DNA of 64,000 nt. It comes from Codonopsis lanceolata (taxonomy: Eukaryota > Streptophyta > Magnoliopsida > Asterales > Campanulaceae). Where the stretch lies: contig CM028377.1 of assembly GCA_013146195.2 (NCBI GenBank), positions 60,470,109-60,534,108 on the forward strand, given 5' to 3'. Below are positions 35,424 through 46,893 of the stretch, one piece after another (the first letter of the stretch is position 1; each line of letters begins with the position of its first letter). The notes under the pieces are model-generated. The model was not told the origin of the DNA. It saw only the letters and a list, made by a program, of their open reading frames with translations, and did not search any database. A program made the position numbers and the translations under genes.

Positions 35424-37042
35424 AGCCCGAGGAGGGTTGAAAGTGAATTAACAAGAGGTATTGACAATTTACTTAATATATGTTTTAGACATAATTCACC
35501 AGTGCTTTGTTCAATATAGTAGGCATCTCACTACACAGCTAAGCAAAATACTGTCGCTAAACATCAGCTTGGGCAACACGTGCATCTTCATTTCTTTTGC
35601 ATTCTATTTCGGGAAAATATGAAAACCCCCCAAGCTGTTGGCCCTCGTTGTTGCAAGACCTTCATGTCGTCTATTTTTTTTCAAATAACCCTATGTGTTT
35701 GGTGTTAATTGGAAAAAGAAAACAACTACTCCCTCTGTCCTCAAAAAATAGTCCCATTTGACAAATCTAACTTTTTAAGATTGTAGCTTTACATGCTTGT
35801 ACCTTCAAAAAATTACACTACAATTTTTATCCTATTTTAGAAATGAGGCATTTTTTTATAAAGTTACTAAGATACCAAAACATTAATGTGTTTACCTTAT
35901 GCACCACGTCAGTCGCCACTGCTTCTTTTTGGTTTCAAGAGTTGGCGTGATTTGGGAACTTGGCCAATTTTGTACTCAAGTCAACAGTGGCAGCAAAACT
36001 TTTCTTGATAACATTCAATCTCTTATCTCTCTCCACTTCGATCTCCACTGTGTAGCAAGGACACTTCAGTTAACCGTGTCAGACATGATCTGTGTGGACA
36101 TGGGTGTGGGATTTGTGTGGGATCCTTCAAGTGGTAAATGGACACTCCAACACATTATTTCAACCAAGTTTTGAATTTTTTTAGATAATGATCCCTATCA
36201 AACTCTCAACTATTCTTAAATGGACTCCCAAAACCTAACTACATTTCACAAATTCCTATACATATCCATAATTCAATAACTTATTATTAAAAGCTAACAG
36301 ATGGAGTATAAAGTATTAAGCCATTAGCCATATCCAAGTACCGGAGCCTATTTTTAGATCCTTTTGAGCAGAGTCCACGTCGTATTCTAAAATTCATGTT
36401 TTACACGGATCCGATTTCTAAACAAGTACCCGCACTCGATACCTACACCTGAGTCCTTGTAACATAGGATATCCCTCTCATACTAGGCCTGGAGAGATTT
36501 TCAGATGTAGATGAGCATATCGCCATATCGTCGAATGGACATCATCCACTCCTCCCATCAGTGATTCTAGTGAAGAAAAACGGATTGGGGATTGAAGCTG
36601 AAGATCCTACACCACCGATTGACTTTCTCAGAAAATCTCACAAGTAGCATAAAAATTGACAATGATCGACTTGTTTGAAAACCTGGACTGGTCAGGATAT
36701 GACTTTGCGAAAAGTTCTGAACTACAATTTGGACTGTGAAATGTTGGCAACCTGACCCTGCCATTGTGGCCTTGGCCCTCGTCGCAAATGATATACGGCT
36801 ATACATTCAGCTCACAATTAACAACCCCCTCACATTAAAAAAATGGCAGTTAAACTGTAATTTGTGACTTTTTTCATCCCGACTTTGCTCACTCTGCACA
36901 CGGATTGGTCTATGGTTGAGTGATATAAATGCCATGAAGCTATGGTAATCATGCTGTTTTTTTTTTACTTATAAAAAAAAAAGGTTTTGTGTGTCGGGGG
37001 AACCTAGTTCATTTGAAGAATTGAGGAGTAGGTTCGGTCGAT
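35424..37042. other. Intergenic stretch with MITE fragment
   Basis: It holds the 3' flank of the FRS gene and, at 35729-35840, a Stowaway-type fragment ('tactccctctgtcctcaaaa') related to 19009-19200. No gene is recognisable; the frame at 35899-36174 has no similarity that I know. Confidence 0.4.
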
Positions 37043-37188
37043 CTGTCTGCTGCCAATGGCTTGATTGGACCTGGATAGATTGGCCCCAATGGATTGATGT
37101 CAGAGAATGCACAACCTGTCTGCTGCCAATGGTTTGCTTGGACCTGGATAAATTGGCCCCAATGGATTGATGTCAGAGAATGCACAAC
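37043..37188. repeat. Tandem duplication, 73-bp unit, two copies
   Basis: Units 37043-37115 and 37116-37188, each beginning 'ctgtctgctgccaatgg', differ at only a few positions. The duplication is unique in the window. The frames on both strands across it simply repeat and are not genes. Confidence 0.85.
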
Positions 37189-37448
37189 GTCCCCAACCCA
37201 CTTCTTGCACATAAGCACAGGATCCCAAGGAATAAAGTGGTATCACTTACCAGTAGAAAAAAACTATCATAGCCTAACTAGCGATTGAGGAACATAACAG
37301 GGTTATAGAAAGAGTGGAGAGCAAGGAGAGAGGAGTTGAGCTGTATAATAACTGGGGCTTTTACAAAGAAATTTTTGAGGATGAGGGAATTAGCAAATCC
37401 AAGTAATTACAGCTATCCCTGTACGTGGGGTTGGTTAGGTTTAAACTG

Positions 37449-37762
37449 GGGAGCCGTTTGGTAACCAGGATTCAATAAGCCAAATTTATGGGTGTTTGGT
37501 ACCAAATAAGTGGTTTGGATTAATAACCCATGTTATTCGTATGAGGCTTCACAAAGTGTGAGGTCTCAGGTTCGATCCCTTCTCATACTCCCCTTAGGAG
37601 GGAAAAAAAGTGATATTATTAGCGCCCTCATTAAAAAATCAGGGGATTAAAAAATTTAATTCCAAAACTACCCCTGATAATGTATCAGGATTAATGGTGA
37701 GCGCGTTAATAGTGCCGAGATTAATAATACTGCTTATCCATACCCGACTACCAAACAAGCCC
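37449..37762. mobile_element. MITE with 'GTTTGGTA' ends and SINE-like core
   Basis: The left end 'gggagccgtttggtaaccag' faces an inverted 'gactaccaaacaagccc' at the right, typical of PIF/Harbinger- or hAT-type MITEs. Inside, 37540-37600 reads 'gaggtctcaggttcgatccc', a tRNA-like B box as in SINEs, followed by a purine-rich run. So a SINE may have inserted in a MITE. Confidence 0.45.
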
Positions 37763-38171
37763 GGGGTGTTGTGGAAGAAGGCTGTACCAGTTGGTATGGT
37801 CAAGCACTCATTGTGATAACAATATTGCATTTGATGTATGAAGAGTTTTGTGGGTGGGGGATGTGGGGAGGGGGGGAGGCTGCGATAGTGTTCGTATGGA
37901 TGGTATGAGATGCAGAAGGGAGACTTCTCAGGTAAAAGAAAGAGTAATAAAGCTGAAAGATGAAAAAACGAAAGAGAAGAATAATAAATGAGGAGTGTCC
38001 AAAAACTCTTTCTACTCTCTCACCCGAATCAAGGCATTATAATGTTCTTACCAATACTTTTCGATTTTTTTTAGCTTAAAGTTAAGCACAATGGGGTGAT
38101 CTAAAAATAAAAAATAGACCGCATGGGTGATTTCAAATTGAAACTAACAACTAGTTATTTCTTTCCCATTC

Positions 38172-38174
<3 letters not shown>

Positions 38175-38221
<47 letters not shown>
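38175..38221. repeat. TA microsatellite, about 23 units
   Basis: An uninterrupted alternation of T and A. Confidence 0.95.
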
Positions 38222-39353
38222 CCCTATTATTATATGTATTTTTGCCCGCCCTTCTTTCTGTCAAAATTTGCACTAGTGTTTGACTGTTTGCTCATCATGT
38301 TGTAATTTGTGTTGTTATTACTTTTTCACCAGGCTAGCATGTGAAAGCCTTGTGCATTGTCGAAATCCAACTCTTCAACTTCCCTACGAGTGGAGGCAAA
38401 AAGCATGACTTGTAATTATGACTATTTGATTCATGGTTCGTATGCTCTCTCTCTCTCTCTAGTAATTTAGAAAGAAAGAATGAAAGAAAAAAATGTCAGC
38501 TGTCAGATGGATGCTGAAGTTATTGGGGTTTCCATCTGTTACAGGTGTTCTTGAATTGCACCCCTTCTGAACTGTGAAGAAGTTACACGAGGATTGGTTG
38601 GGAAAAACAAGATTATACAAGTATATATTTTCCTTGTATGTTAGTATTTAAGTTGACTGCTACAGCATTATAAATGTGAAGTAGGTCACTAAAATTGATG
38701 TACAGATGAACCCGTATTCTTTCACATAATAATTCAACTCAACTCGTATTATTTGACTTATTTTGGTATTGAAATAACTGGTGGTGTAGACAAAATGAAT
38801 AGCAATTTATGAAGCAGTTTCTGACTTTCCGTAGGTTGAGAATATGGGGCTTACGGTTGAATTGATGAAGGCTTATAGATTGATTTAGTAATGGGTTTTG
38901 GTTGAATTTGTTACTTCAAGCATGGTGGTTCCGAGAAAATTCTGCAAAAAAACATTTGTCACAAGTCATGGCTACTCAAGTTGTGCTTGGAAGGGAAGGC
39001 GAGTGCAGTACATCGAAAGTGGGATTTGCGAGTGCAGAACAAGGTTGTATTTTCTGCTTCAAAGTTCAGGTTTGAGTAAAAAATGTGTGAGAGAGAGAGA
39101 GAGAGTCATTTTCTACGAAGCAAACATGAGGCGTCGAAACCCTTTGTTGAACTACAGTAGTATCTAGAAATAAGGAGATCCGAGGAGGGAAAAAAGAGAG
39201 CGAACTGTCACAATTTCATTGAAACTTGAGAGTTGAGCCTATCAAATTTTGAGACGGAGTGGTTTTTGTTTGAAGTACCTCCAAAAACGAGAATGTCAAT
39301 GAAAATTGTGTTGTGGGTAGCTAGGGGGAGTCTATTAGTCTATATTTATATTT

Positions 39354-39393
39354 GGGGTTGGGGCCTGGGCCCTGGGGCCTGGGGCCTGGGGGG
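39354..39393 (+). other. G-rich tract, potential G-quadruplex
   Basis: At least six runs of three or more G, spaced by two to four bases ('ggggcctggg' repeated), fit the pattern of a G-quadruplex on the plus strand. The tract stands out in an AT-rich surrounding. Confidence 0.6.
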
Positions 39394-39849
39394 TCCTCCA
39401 ATTCCAATCCAATCACGACCGACTCACGACTCACGAGTCCTTTAAAAATACAAAAAATCGTTTTTATTTGACAGTTATCAACACTTGTTTTACTCCAAGT
39501 CTCAAGTCTCAACCAAGAACCAACCCTCTGAAATTTACAATAAACTCGGATATCGATACTACGTCTTCCAAGTTCCAGCCAAGGTTAAGCATGTTATTAT
39601 TATCACTACTTCCAAAGACATTACAAAGTCACGATTCTTCTTTTTTTTTTAAATTGTTTAAAAATGGGAATAGTCCAAAATAAACCACCATTGTGCAACA
39701 CTGACGTTTGACGTTTTTTTTCCCTTTGTAAACAGTTTTTTTTTTTTTAACTCTAAAGTGTTGCCCAGGGTAACACTATTGAAATTGTGGAAAATTATTC
39801 ATATGTAACCGATTTGGTCAAATTACAAAATTCTAAATACGACCAATGC

Positions 39850-42800
39850 ACTCAGTTATTGAGTGCGATATGTTCCTTACCCTCAACGTCTATCTAATTT
39901 TGTAACGAACCTAGATTATTGGAGACGTGTTGATTACGCTACAATGAGGGGGTGACTAAGCTGATAGTCTACGTAATGGACCGGAGTTGACGTGTCCGAT
40001 TCTTGATGGTCACGTCGGTGTATGTGGGTACCGGAGGTACCAAGTTTGTTAGGATATCTGGGCTTTGTGTTTGCTCTTGGTTGATGAATACCTGAAAAGA
40101 AGTCTACCGTTAGGGTGCTGGGGGATTCCCAGCTACAGTCCTTCGGTGTGAGAGTCAGTAAACAGGGTATTATATATGTGTCGGAGCTAGGCGTTCCCTT
40201 AAGCTTCCGGTGATTGTTTTTTATAGGAATCTCCTGGTGTAACTCGTATATCCTTAGCTATGTGGTAAGTTTTAGAATGTAAAGTAAATCTTACCTTTCT
40301 TCAAGGGAAATGTTTCCTTTTATAGTAGCTTAGATTTGAGATCATGATTGATATGGGGGTCCCTGATGGTGGGACTGGTTCCCTGGTCGGTTTGCTGGCA
40401 GTTCCTGAATGGTCAACAGGTTGCGTGTGATATGCCAATTGTAGGCGGTTCAATGAGCCGATAAGATGTAGCGGCTTGCATGGCTTGCCCGGCTCTTGCG
40501 GGGAAGGCATCTGGATACTATGTACAGGCTATGGGCTAAACCTGTCTTGTCCCAGGAGAGTTGTCGGCCGAGCATAGGGGTCCTCGCCCGTGTGGTCGGT
40601 TGTCGTGTATGGTCGCCGTTAATGATCGGTTGGCTGTTGGTCGCCGATGATGACTGGCTGCTTATTGGTCTTCGGCTGTTGGTAAGACCTGCTCGAATCT
40701 GACTGGACTCCACGTGGTCGTCCCACGTTAGGGGACCCAGGTCGGGTCCCTTCAATAGCCCCCGAGTTTCCAAGTGCGATGATTTATCCTTAGCTTAGAA
40801 AGTATAGTCAAATTTTATGCTCAATTTGCCTGTCGCTGAGCCTCGCTGTGCTTCCTCGGTTTTTCGTTTATTTCTGTTTGTGGTCGCTTTTTTGATTTGC
40901 TCGATTGGCTATTCGTTTTGTCGTAGCCGATCACTTTGCTGTCGAGGATGCATGTAGGAGTAATTAGTGGAATTTTCCTAGGAAATTGGTTCGCCGCATG
41001 CATTAAATGCACGGTATTCGAGGAGTCGTAGGTAATCATTCATAATTACTTTTCACGATATATGACGGCGTCCAATTATCGAAACGTCGTCGATTTGTAG
41101 TCATTTCATGCACAGTGCTCGCCACGTGTCGATCAACGAATGGTTTGGGTAGGATCCGCGTGTTTTTGGTCGGGTCGACCCGGCGTGATCGGGTTGGTAT
41201 AAAAGTACGAATTTTTCCCGGCTTTTTCACTTCACTTTTTTTTCACGGTTTTCTTCATTTTCCTTAAGAGTTTTGTCTGGGCGAAAAATTCTCTTGCTGC
41301 TACCTCCCTCATTCCTGTTATTTCCAGCCGTTTCTTTGCTCTTTAATCTTAGTTTCCAGGTTCGCCTTCTTCTCCTCTTCCTTTTGAGACAAATTTCGTG
41401 GGTTTTTGAGTCTGTTTTGAGTGTTTTCCGGTTTTGCAGCTTTTTAGGTGACCTGCATTTTACGGTACAGAACTCGTTTCGGATTCGCCAATTTTCCGAG
41501 ATCCTCGCTCGGTTCTGCTTTTTCGCTCTCGCTTTTAATCCATTCACAGGTACTCGTTCCTTTTCTTTCGTTTTAAGTCGCTTTTCAGTCTGTTAGATTT
41601 CTAGGGTTAGGTTTTATGAACCCCGTCTCTGCTCTCTCCGCCTTTACTCCGAGCGAAACCTCTTCCTCATCCTCGCCAAGCTCCTTGACTGCCTTTCAAC
41701 GAAGCATGAGGACGAAGCACGTTAGCCCAGAGCCAGCGTATGCTCGATCTCCGAAGACTAAAAGATTATACTATAAGCAAGCGGCGCTGGTATTTGGTGA
41801 AGCAAACAACGATTACATTCTTGGTCAATAGCGGTTATCGTATGAAGGGTCTACTGGTCTCTCAGACGAAATGCGCCCAGACATTCAAATTTGGGCACCT
41901 ATGTATGCTAGAACACGACCAGAGGCCCTCGGTACCTTTTCAATCGGTACTATCGAGAAATAGTTGCCAAGGAAGTAGTTGAGGCGAACAAAGCGTTGCT
42001 CTTAAAAAAGCGAGGGAGAGTTCTTCGGGCCGCCTGGTCGAAGAGGTTTCAATGGAGGCCGACGACGCTCCTGCTCGTAGAATATTAAAGGAGTGGAGGA
42101 ATAATGTATGGCCAATCAATGTGGACAGCTGGGACGAGCAGTATAATCATAGTCGGAAAAGATTCCGGGGATCCACCCCCACGATTCAATTGGCATGGAT
42201 GAGTTAAGGGCTAGGGACGGATAGGGTAGGCTTTTATATTTCCTTTTTTGAGGTGGTCTCCGACGCCTCGACCTCTCTATGCGAAGCCGTTGGAAGAGGC
42301 GGGTGCTTACCCCTCGACCTTTCCCTAAATCTAGTCGATCGATACTTAATCTCTTTCTTTGCTTGTGTTCGAATGCTCGAGTTCGAGCCGACCTTGCCCT
42401 CTTGAAAACTTATTTTGCGGTGGCGAAGTCTTTGAAGGCGTCTCCGGTCTGCAAGCACCATAACCGCAGAGGGATAAACACATTCGCCAAGCCTCACGGG
42501 AAAACATGGCATTGGGGCGAAAGTCCTTTTGGTGGAAGTAGGTATGGGTGGAATTTCCGGTACCCGCCTACGCCATGAAATTAAGTCACTCTCCCAGGTT
42601 GAGATTTTGGATGAATCTGAGGAGTGCGCACTCGAAAAGCTATCGAGGACTTTCTTGAAGTTAGAGGAGCAGGGACACCCAGAGTATTTTGTTGGAATTC
42701 CATTAGCGAGGGCGAATCCCTTTTGAGGATGGTCGGAATGACGACCAAGAGGTTTGAGGGACCGGTCGTCCGATGTGAGGTCCCAGTACATTCAATATCT

Positions 42801-43969
42801 AGATGGTCGATGCGAGGGTAACAAATTCAGTGGATTGCCTCGATGCAAAGACAATACCTTCGACCTTGAAGGGCGTGGAAGTATATACCATTGCTTCATT
42901 GCTTTTTATTGACCTTTGTTTTCGATTTTTCCTTATCGATTACGTGCTCGTTCTAATTTATTCCTTCGTTGTTTCGATATGATTGACATAGAGCGAACTT
43001 ACAGGCAAGTCGGCCAGGCGAGATCGGGTGGGGTGACTCGTCGACAAATTTTGAAAGATGAAAGGCCGATCCCCGAAGGCCTATCCGCACCGAAGAGCGG
43101 GGGGTCGGGTCTTGGCCTCTGGCCTCCCTCGGCGGCCTCGCCGAGCACCTCGTGGTCAACCCCAGGAAGAAGTAAACCCCGGCCCCATTGCAGAAGATTA
43201 CTGAGTCCGTTCTGCTCATTTGTTCACCGCGTCCACTTTGAGAAGTGCTCCTCCCCTCCCCAGAAAGAAAGGCGGTTGGTGGTGGGATGCTTTCGAGGAG
43301 AAAGGCAAAGTGTGGAGGAAGAGGTGCTCCCTTAGTCCCCCTCGCTCGAAAAAATTGAAGGGTAGAGGCGTGTCTTCATTGACGGCGAAATGATCCCATG
43401 GCTCGTGGATGATTTTGTGGCGACCACGGCTGCTTTGGGATCCGCTTCGCTAAAGACTTCAGAATATCCAGCCTGCAAAATTTTGATGTTTCTCGCTCGG
43501 GACTCTCCCATGGCCACAGTGGGCAGTTGTTCGGGCTCAAGTTAGAGATATGGTAGGTGTTGCCAATTCCTTACCTCCCGCCGAGGCCATGGACGCATTG
43601 GGCTATGCGTAGCGAGGTAAATTCTTCACCTTTTTCCTTTGTTGTTCTTTTTATTGGGTGTACTTGTCACTAATACACATTTTGTTTTCTCAGCTTTGTT
43701 CTTTTGTATCCTCGCCGTCCACTCGAGCCGACGGCCTGCAATCGGCTAAGAAGCTAAAGACTCAAGCCCATGCCGATCAAGATGAGATCGAAGCTCTACA
43801 AGCGGCGTGGCCTCCTTAGAGAGCGAACATGCCAAGGGAAAAGCCCACCTTGAAGAGTCCCGCCAAGATGGCCTAGCTTGAATGAAGAAAAAGATTCACG
43901 AGGCTCGTGCCGTTGTCAGAAGAGGTCGGTGGCCGAGGAAAAGGCCAAGCAAATTGAGGCGAGGACTAC
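39850..43969 (+). mobile_element. Degenerate retroelement, Transposase_28-type
   Basis: The region is GC-richer than its surroundings. It contains 'atagcccccgagtttcc' at about 40755, as in the LTR element at 22.1-24.6 kb, then a TATA box at 41198, a spliced-leader-like region and a broken frame starting at 41616 ('MNPVSALSAFTPSE'). Near 43710-43960 frames read 'SAKKLKTQAHADQDEIEALQ' and 'HAKGKAHLEESRQDG', a coiled-coil tail as in proteins of this family. Many stops break it. The right end is lost in the assembly gap. The 185-codon minus-strand frame at 42234-42791 is probably a shadow. Confidence 0.4.
41198..41205 (+). promoter_or_regulatory. TATA box of the retroelement
   Basis: TATAAAAG lies about 420 bases before the first ATG of the gag-like frame, in a region otherwise free of such boxes. 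Probably the element's own promoter. Confidence 0.35.
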
Positions 43970-44069
43970 NNNNNNNNNNNNNNNNNNNNNNNNNNNNNNN
44001 NNNNNNNNNNNNNNNNNNNNNNNNNNNNNNNNNNNNNNNNNNNNNNNNNNNNNNNNNNNNNNNNNNNNN
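43970..44069. other. Assembly gap, 100 N
   Basis: Exactly 100 N, the conventional length for a gap of unknown size. Sequence on both sides is retroelement-like, which explains the failure to assemble. Confidence 0.98.
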
Positions 44070-44127
44070 TTGTTCGTCTACTCTGTAAGCCTCGGGTTAC
44101 CCAGTAGACTCCATCGTTGAGGGGCTC

Positions 44128-45389
44128 TGTAGACACCCCAATTTCGTACCCCTGATATGTGACTCTGGCAAGTGATATCAAGAACTGTTTAAACTTAACA
44201 AATGTCAAGTTACGGGAGTTAAAAATGCGAAAGGCAAAGCAGAATGTGCGAAACAGTAAAATGCGAGGGATAAAAGTGCAAAGTTTGAAAGTTGAACAGT
44301 GCCATGGCGCGGCCTAAAGGCCCCATTGGCGCGACGCCAAGAAGAGGATGTGTCCGCTCCCAGCTAGCTACAGGAGCCCTCCCAGTTAACGCATTGTGCA
44401 ACTTCTGAAGCACAGTGTACACGAGATTTGAGCGTATATAGAGAATTTGTTATCCCGGATGAGTCCTCTCTTTCAGCTATAAATAGAGGCGTTGGGACTC
44501 ACTTTCAGAACCTCGGAAAGAAACTGAGAGAAACGCCGATAAAATTTCTCTGTGTCGTCCTAACGTTGAGAAAGTAGTGAGCGAAGTGAAATAGGAAGTG
44601 GTCCTTCTATAAAGCCTAGAAACCCTGCCAAAACTCTGCCAAACCAAAAACCAACGGTTAAAGTGATCCCTAGCCCTTTAGTTAGGTATCCACCCTATTT
44701 CCCCGGCCCAAAAACCATAAAGTAAGTCGTTACTCTGCCCGAGTAAATATGCTGAAACCACCAAAAGTAAGTCGTTATTCCGCCCAAATAAATAAGCCAA
44801 AACCACCAAAACTAAGTCGTTACTCCGCCTGAGTAAACAAGCCAAAACCATAAAAAATAAGCCATTTCCGCCTAAAATCACGCAAGAGCATAAAGTTTCC
44901 TCTCCAGAAGGACAGAGCGAGCACCCTTCGCTCTAAAAGGTAATAGCCTTTAAGGACATTATTTTTATAAAAGTTATTCTTTAAATCCGGCCCAATATAG
45001 AAAATATAAGCCGTTGTGCTGCCCGGATTAAGTTAGAAAATATTATATAAAAGAGCCGTTATAATGTCCAAATATTTTTAAATATATCTGTAATTATTGT
45101 AAGGAGACGGCTGCAAGTCCGTAAATAATGTAGCCGCGGATGTATTTGCTTTTATTTTCTTATCTTTTAATGCTTTGTTTATTTGCTAAATAAATATAAC
45201 AAAAAACATACTTTAGCCAAAAACCATTTTTGAGACCGAAAGAGCGAGTTGGGTGCCTAGCACCTTCCCAACTCGTAACTTAGCCTTCGAACCCGCTTTT
45301 GCAATCTCTTTTTCTTTTCTTTTGGTTTTGACTTAAAATAAAGATGACGACTCTATAAAACATTTTGGATCAAGTGGGGTGTCGCAACA
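44128..45389 (+). mobile_element. Ty3/gypsy-type LTR
   Basis: TGTAGACACCCCAATTTCG follows a purine-rich 'ttgaggggctc', a likely polypurine tract. The end is placed at 'gtcgcaaca', giving about 1.26 kb. 'TGTAGACACCCC' starts and 'gacgactct...gtcgcaaca' ends are common in plant gypsy LTRs. A 45-bp tandem repeat lies inside. No coding region is attached; the internal part would be in or left of the gap. Confidence 0.5.
44720..44890. repeat. Tandem array, 45-bp unit, about four copies
   Basis: 'aagtaagtcgttactctgcc' and variants begin at 44720, 44765, 44810 and, more diverged, 44855. The period of 45 bp is a multiple of three, so the minus strand shows a misleading 67-codon frame of 15-residue repeats. 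It is part of the LTR. Confidence 0.8.
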
Positions 45390-45830
45390 CTCCTTTCTTG
45401 CACTTTTCCGTTTTCCCCTAAAAAAAAGGAAAATGAGAATGAAAGGGTGATGCATTCCTATATCCTGATATCTCCTAAACATGGGATAACTTGATGCAGG
45501 AAACTCAAAGCACCCATAGTGATCCAAAATAGGTCATAAGACTATTTTCATAAAATCTATAGTGGGGTCTCGCAACATCCTTTTTTGCACTTTTCCGTTT
45601 TCCCCTAAAAAAGGGAGAATGAGAATGAAAGGGTGATGTATTCCTATATCCTGGTATCCCCTAAACAAGGGATAACTTGATGCAGGAAACTCAAAGTTCC
45701 ATATTAGACCAAAAGTCCACTAAAGTCAACCGAGGCATATTCCAACGCACTATTTTAGATAGTACTCTTCTCGCACTTTTAATTTTGTTTTCCCCTAAAC
45801 AAGGAATGATGGAATGAGAGCATTGGTGTC
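45373..45830. repeat. Tandem array, 188-bp unit, about 2.4 copies
   Basis: 'agtggggtgtcgcaacactc' at 45373 recurs as 'agtggggtctcgcaacatcc' at 45561, and both are followed by 'gcacttttccgttttcccct'. A third, shortened copy starts near 45755. The unit begins with the LTR's 3' end, so the array seems to have grown from the LTR border. Confidence 0.7.
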
Positions 45831-45929
45831 CCGCATCCGCACGTGCGCACCCCTATCCAAGGGTGCGCGGCACAAGACGGCGACCCACAATAGAGATCTA
45901 CGTGGTTATAATTTCACTAAAAGGTACCG

Positions 45930-46770
45930 ACCCGCAATTAATCCAAAAAAAAAGGAGAAATTGTTGGTCAGTCCACTTTTTGAAGTTTCTAATCGCTAAA
46001 GTATCATTTTTTTTTTCAACCGAAAAAAGTCAGTTTTGTGGGAAAAATGAATATGATACCCTTAATGAATGAAGGCGCGCGAGGTCACTTACTCAGTGTA
46101 TTACGCTACATCAAATTTTGCACTGCAATACAAAAAATTAACCGCATCAATTTTTGCACTGCAATTTATTATATTAATTATATAATCCAAATTTGCACCG
46201 TGGTGAAACAATTTTTGCACCGCGATACATAATTCTTAATTACTTAATCAAAATTTACACCTTGATTCATCATTTTAATTACACAATCCAAATTTGCACC
46301 GCGATGAATTAATTTTTGATTCGCGATGTATAAAATATTATCTATTTCAATTTTGCACCGTGATACAAAATTCATAATGATGCAGACCTTGTCCTCCACC
46401 TTCTTTTTCTATTTCCTCCGTCGTAAGTCGTCTTCTTCCTCCTCCTATTCTGCCTTCGTCCTACTGAAAAATCTTTCAACCCAGTACATATTCATTACAT
46501 TTTCGCATTTAATAAATTAAAAACCGCTTAATTGCTGGGGCATTGCCTCGTGACATGACCGGATAGGTCGATCCCCGATTCATTGTTCAATAATGGTGAT
46601 TTTCGAATTAAATGTGTTTGTTAGAGCTATTGAAGAAGACGATGATATTTTTGAAATATTATTTCGAAAAATTGTCTTTTACGATTGAAAAAAAAAAGAA
46701 TACTAGAAGAAAAAGTTCCAAACTTTGAAAAATGGACCAGAATTTTACCAAAAAAAAAAACCTAACATAC
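45930..46770. mobile_element. Inverted-repeat element, distant copy of 5604-6474
   Basis: The left end 'ggtcagtccactttttgaag' and the right end 'aaactttgaaaaatggaccag' are inverted. The interior repeats the order seen at 5.6 kb: a 'gcaccgcgat' array, then 'tcctccgtcgtaagtc', 'attcaacccagta'-like sequence and 'gaccggataggtcgatcccc'. It ends about 125 bp before the start codon of the GCD1-like gene, and so may include part of that gene's promoter. Confidence 0.6.
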
Positions 46771-46893
46771 TAGCTGTTGAAAACTTACGAGGACCGACCC
46801 GAATTTACCCACAATTTAGGCCCATGTTAAAGCGGGCGATGTCCTTCACTTTCACCGCTGTACTCGTCTTTCTCAATAACCATTTCCACAACC

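Larger units (their letters stand above)
37763..39850. other. Gene-free stretch with microsatellites
   Basis: It contains the TA run at 38175-38221, short CT and GA runs near 38440 and 39085, and a G-rich tract at 39354-39393. No coding sequence is recognisable. Short coding-like pieces such as 38340-38400 lack neighbours to build an exon chain. Confidence 0.4.

Noticed and set aside
38336..38400. Possible further 3' exon of the FRS gene reading '..NPTLQLPYEWRQKA'
   Set aside because: It is nearly 3 kb behind the last supported exon and FRS proteins are not known to me to end this way; not enough to include.
42234..42791. Minus-strand frame of 185 codons
   Set aside because: GC-rich retroelement sequence with several plus-strand frames at the same place; no domain on the minus strand was recognised.
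44678..44881. 67-codon frame with 15-residue repeats
   Set aside because: The repeat comes from a 45-bp tandem DNA repeat within an LTR.
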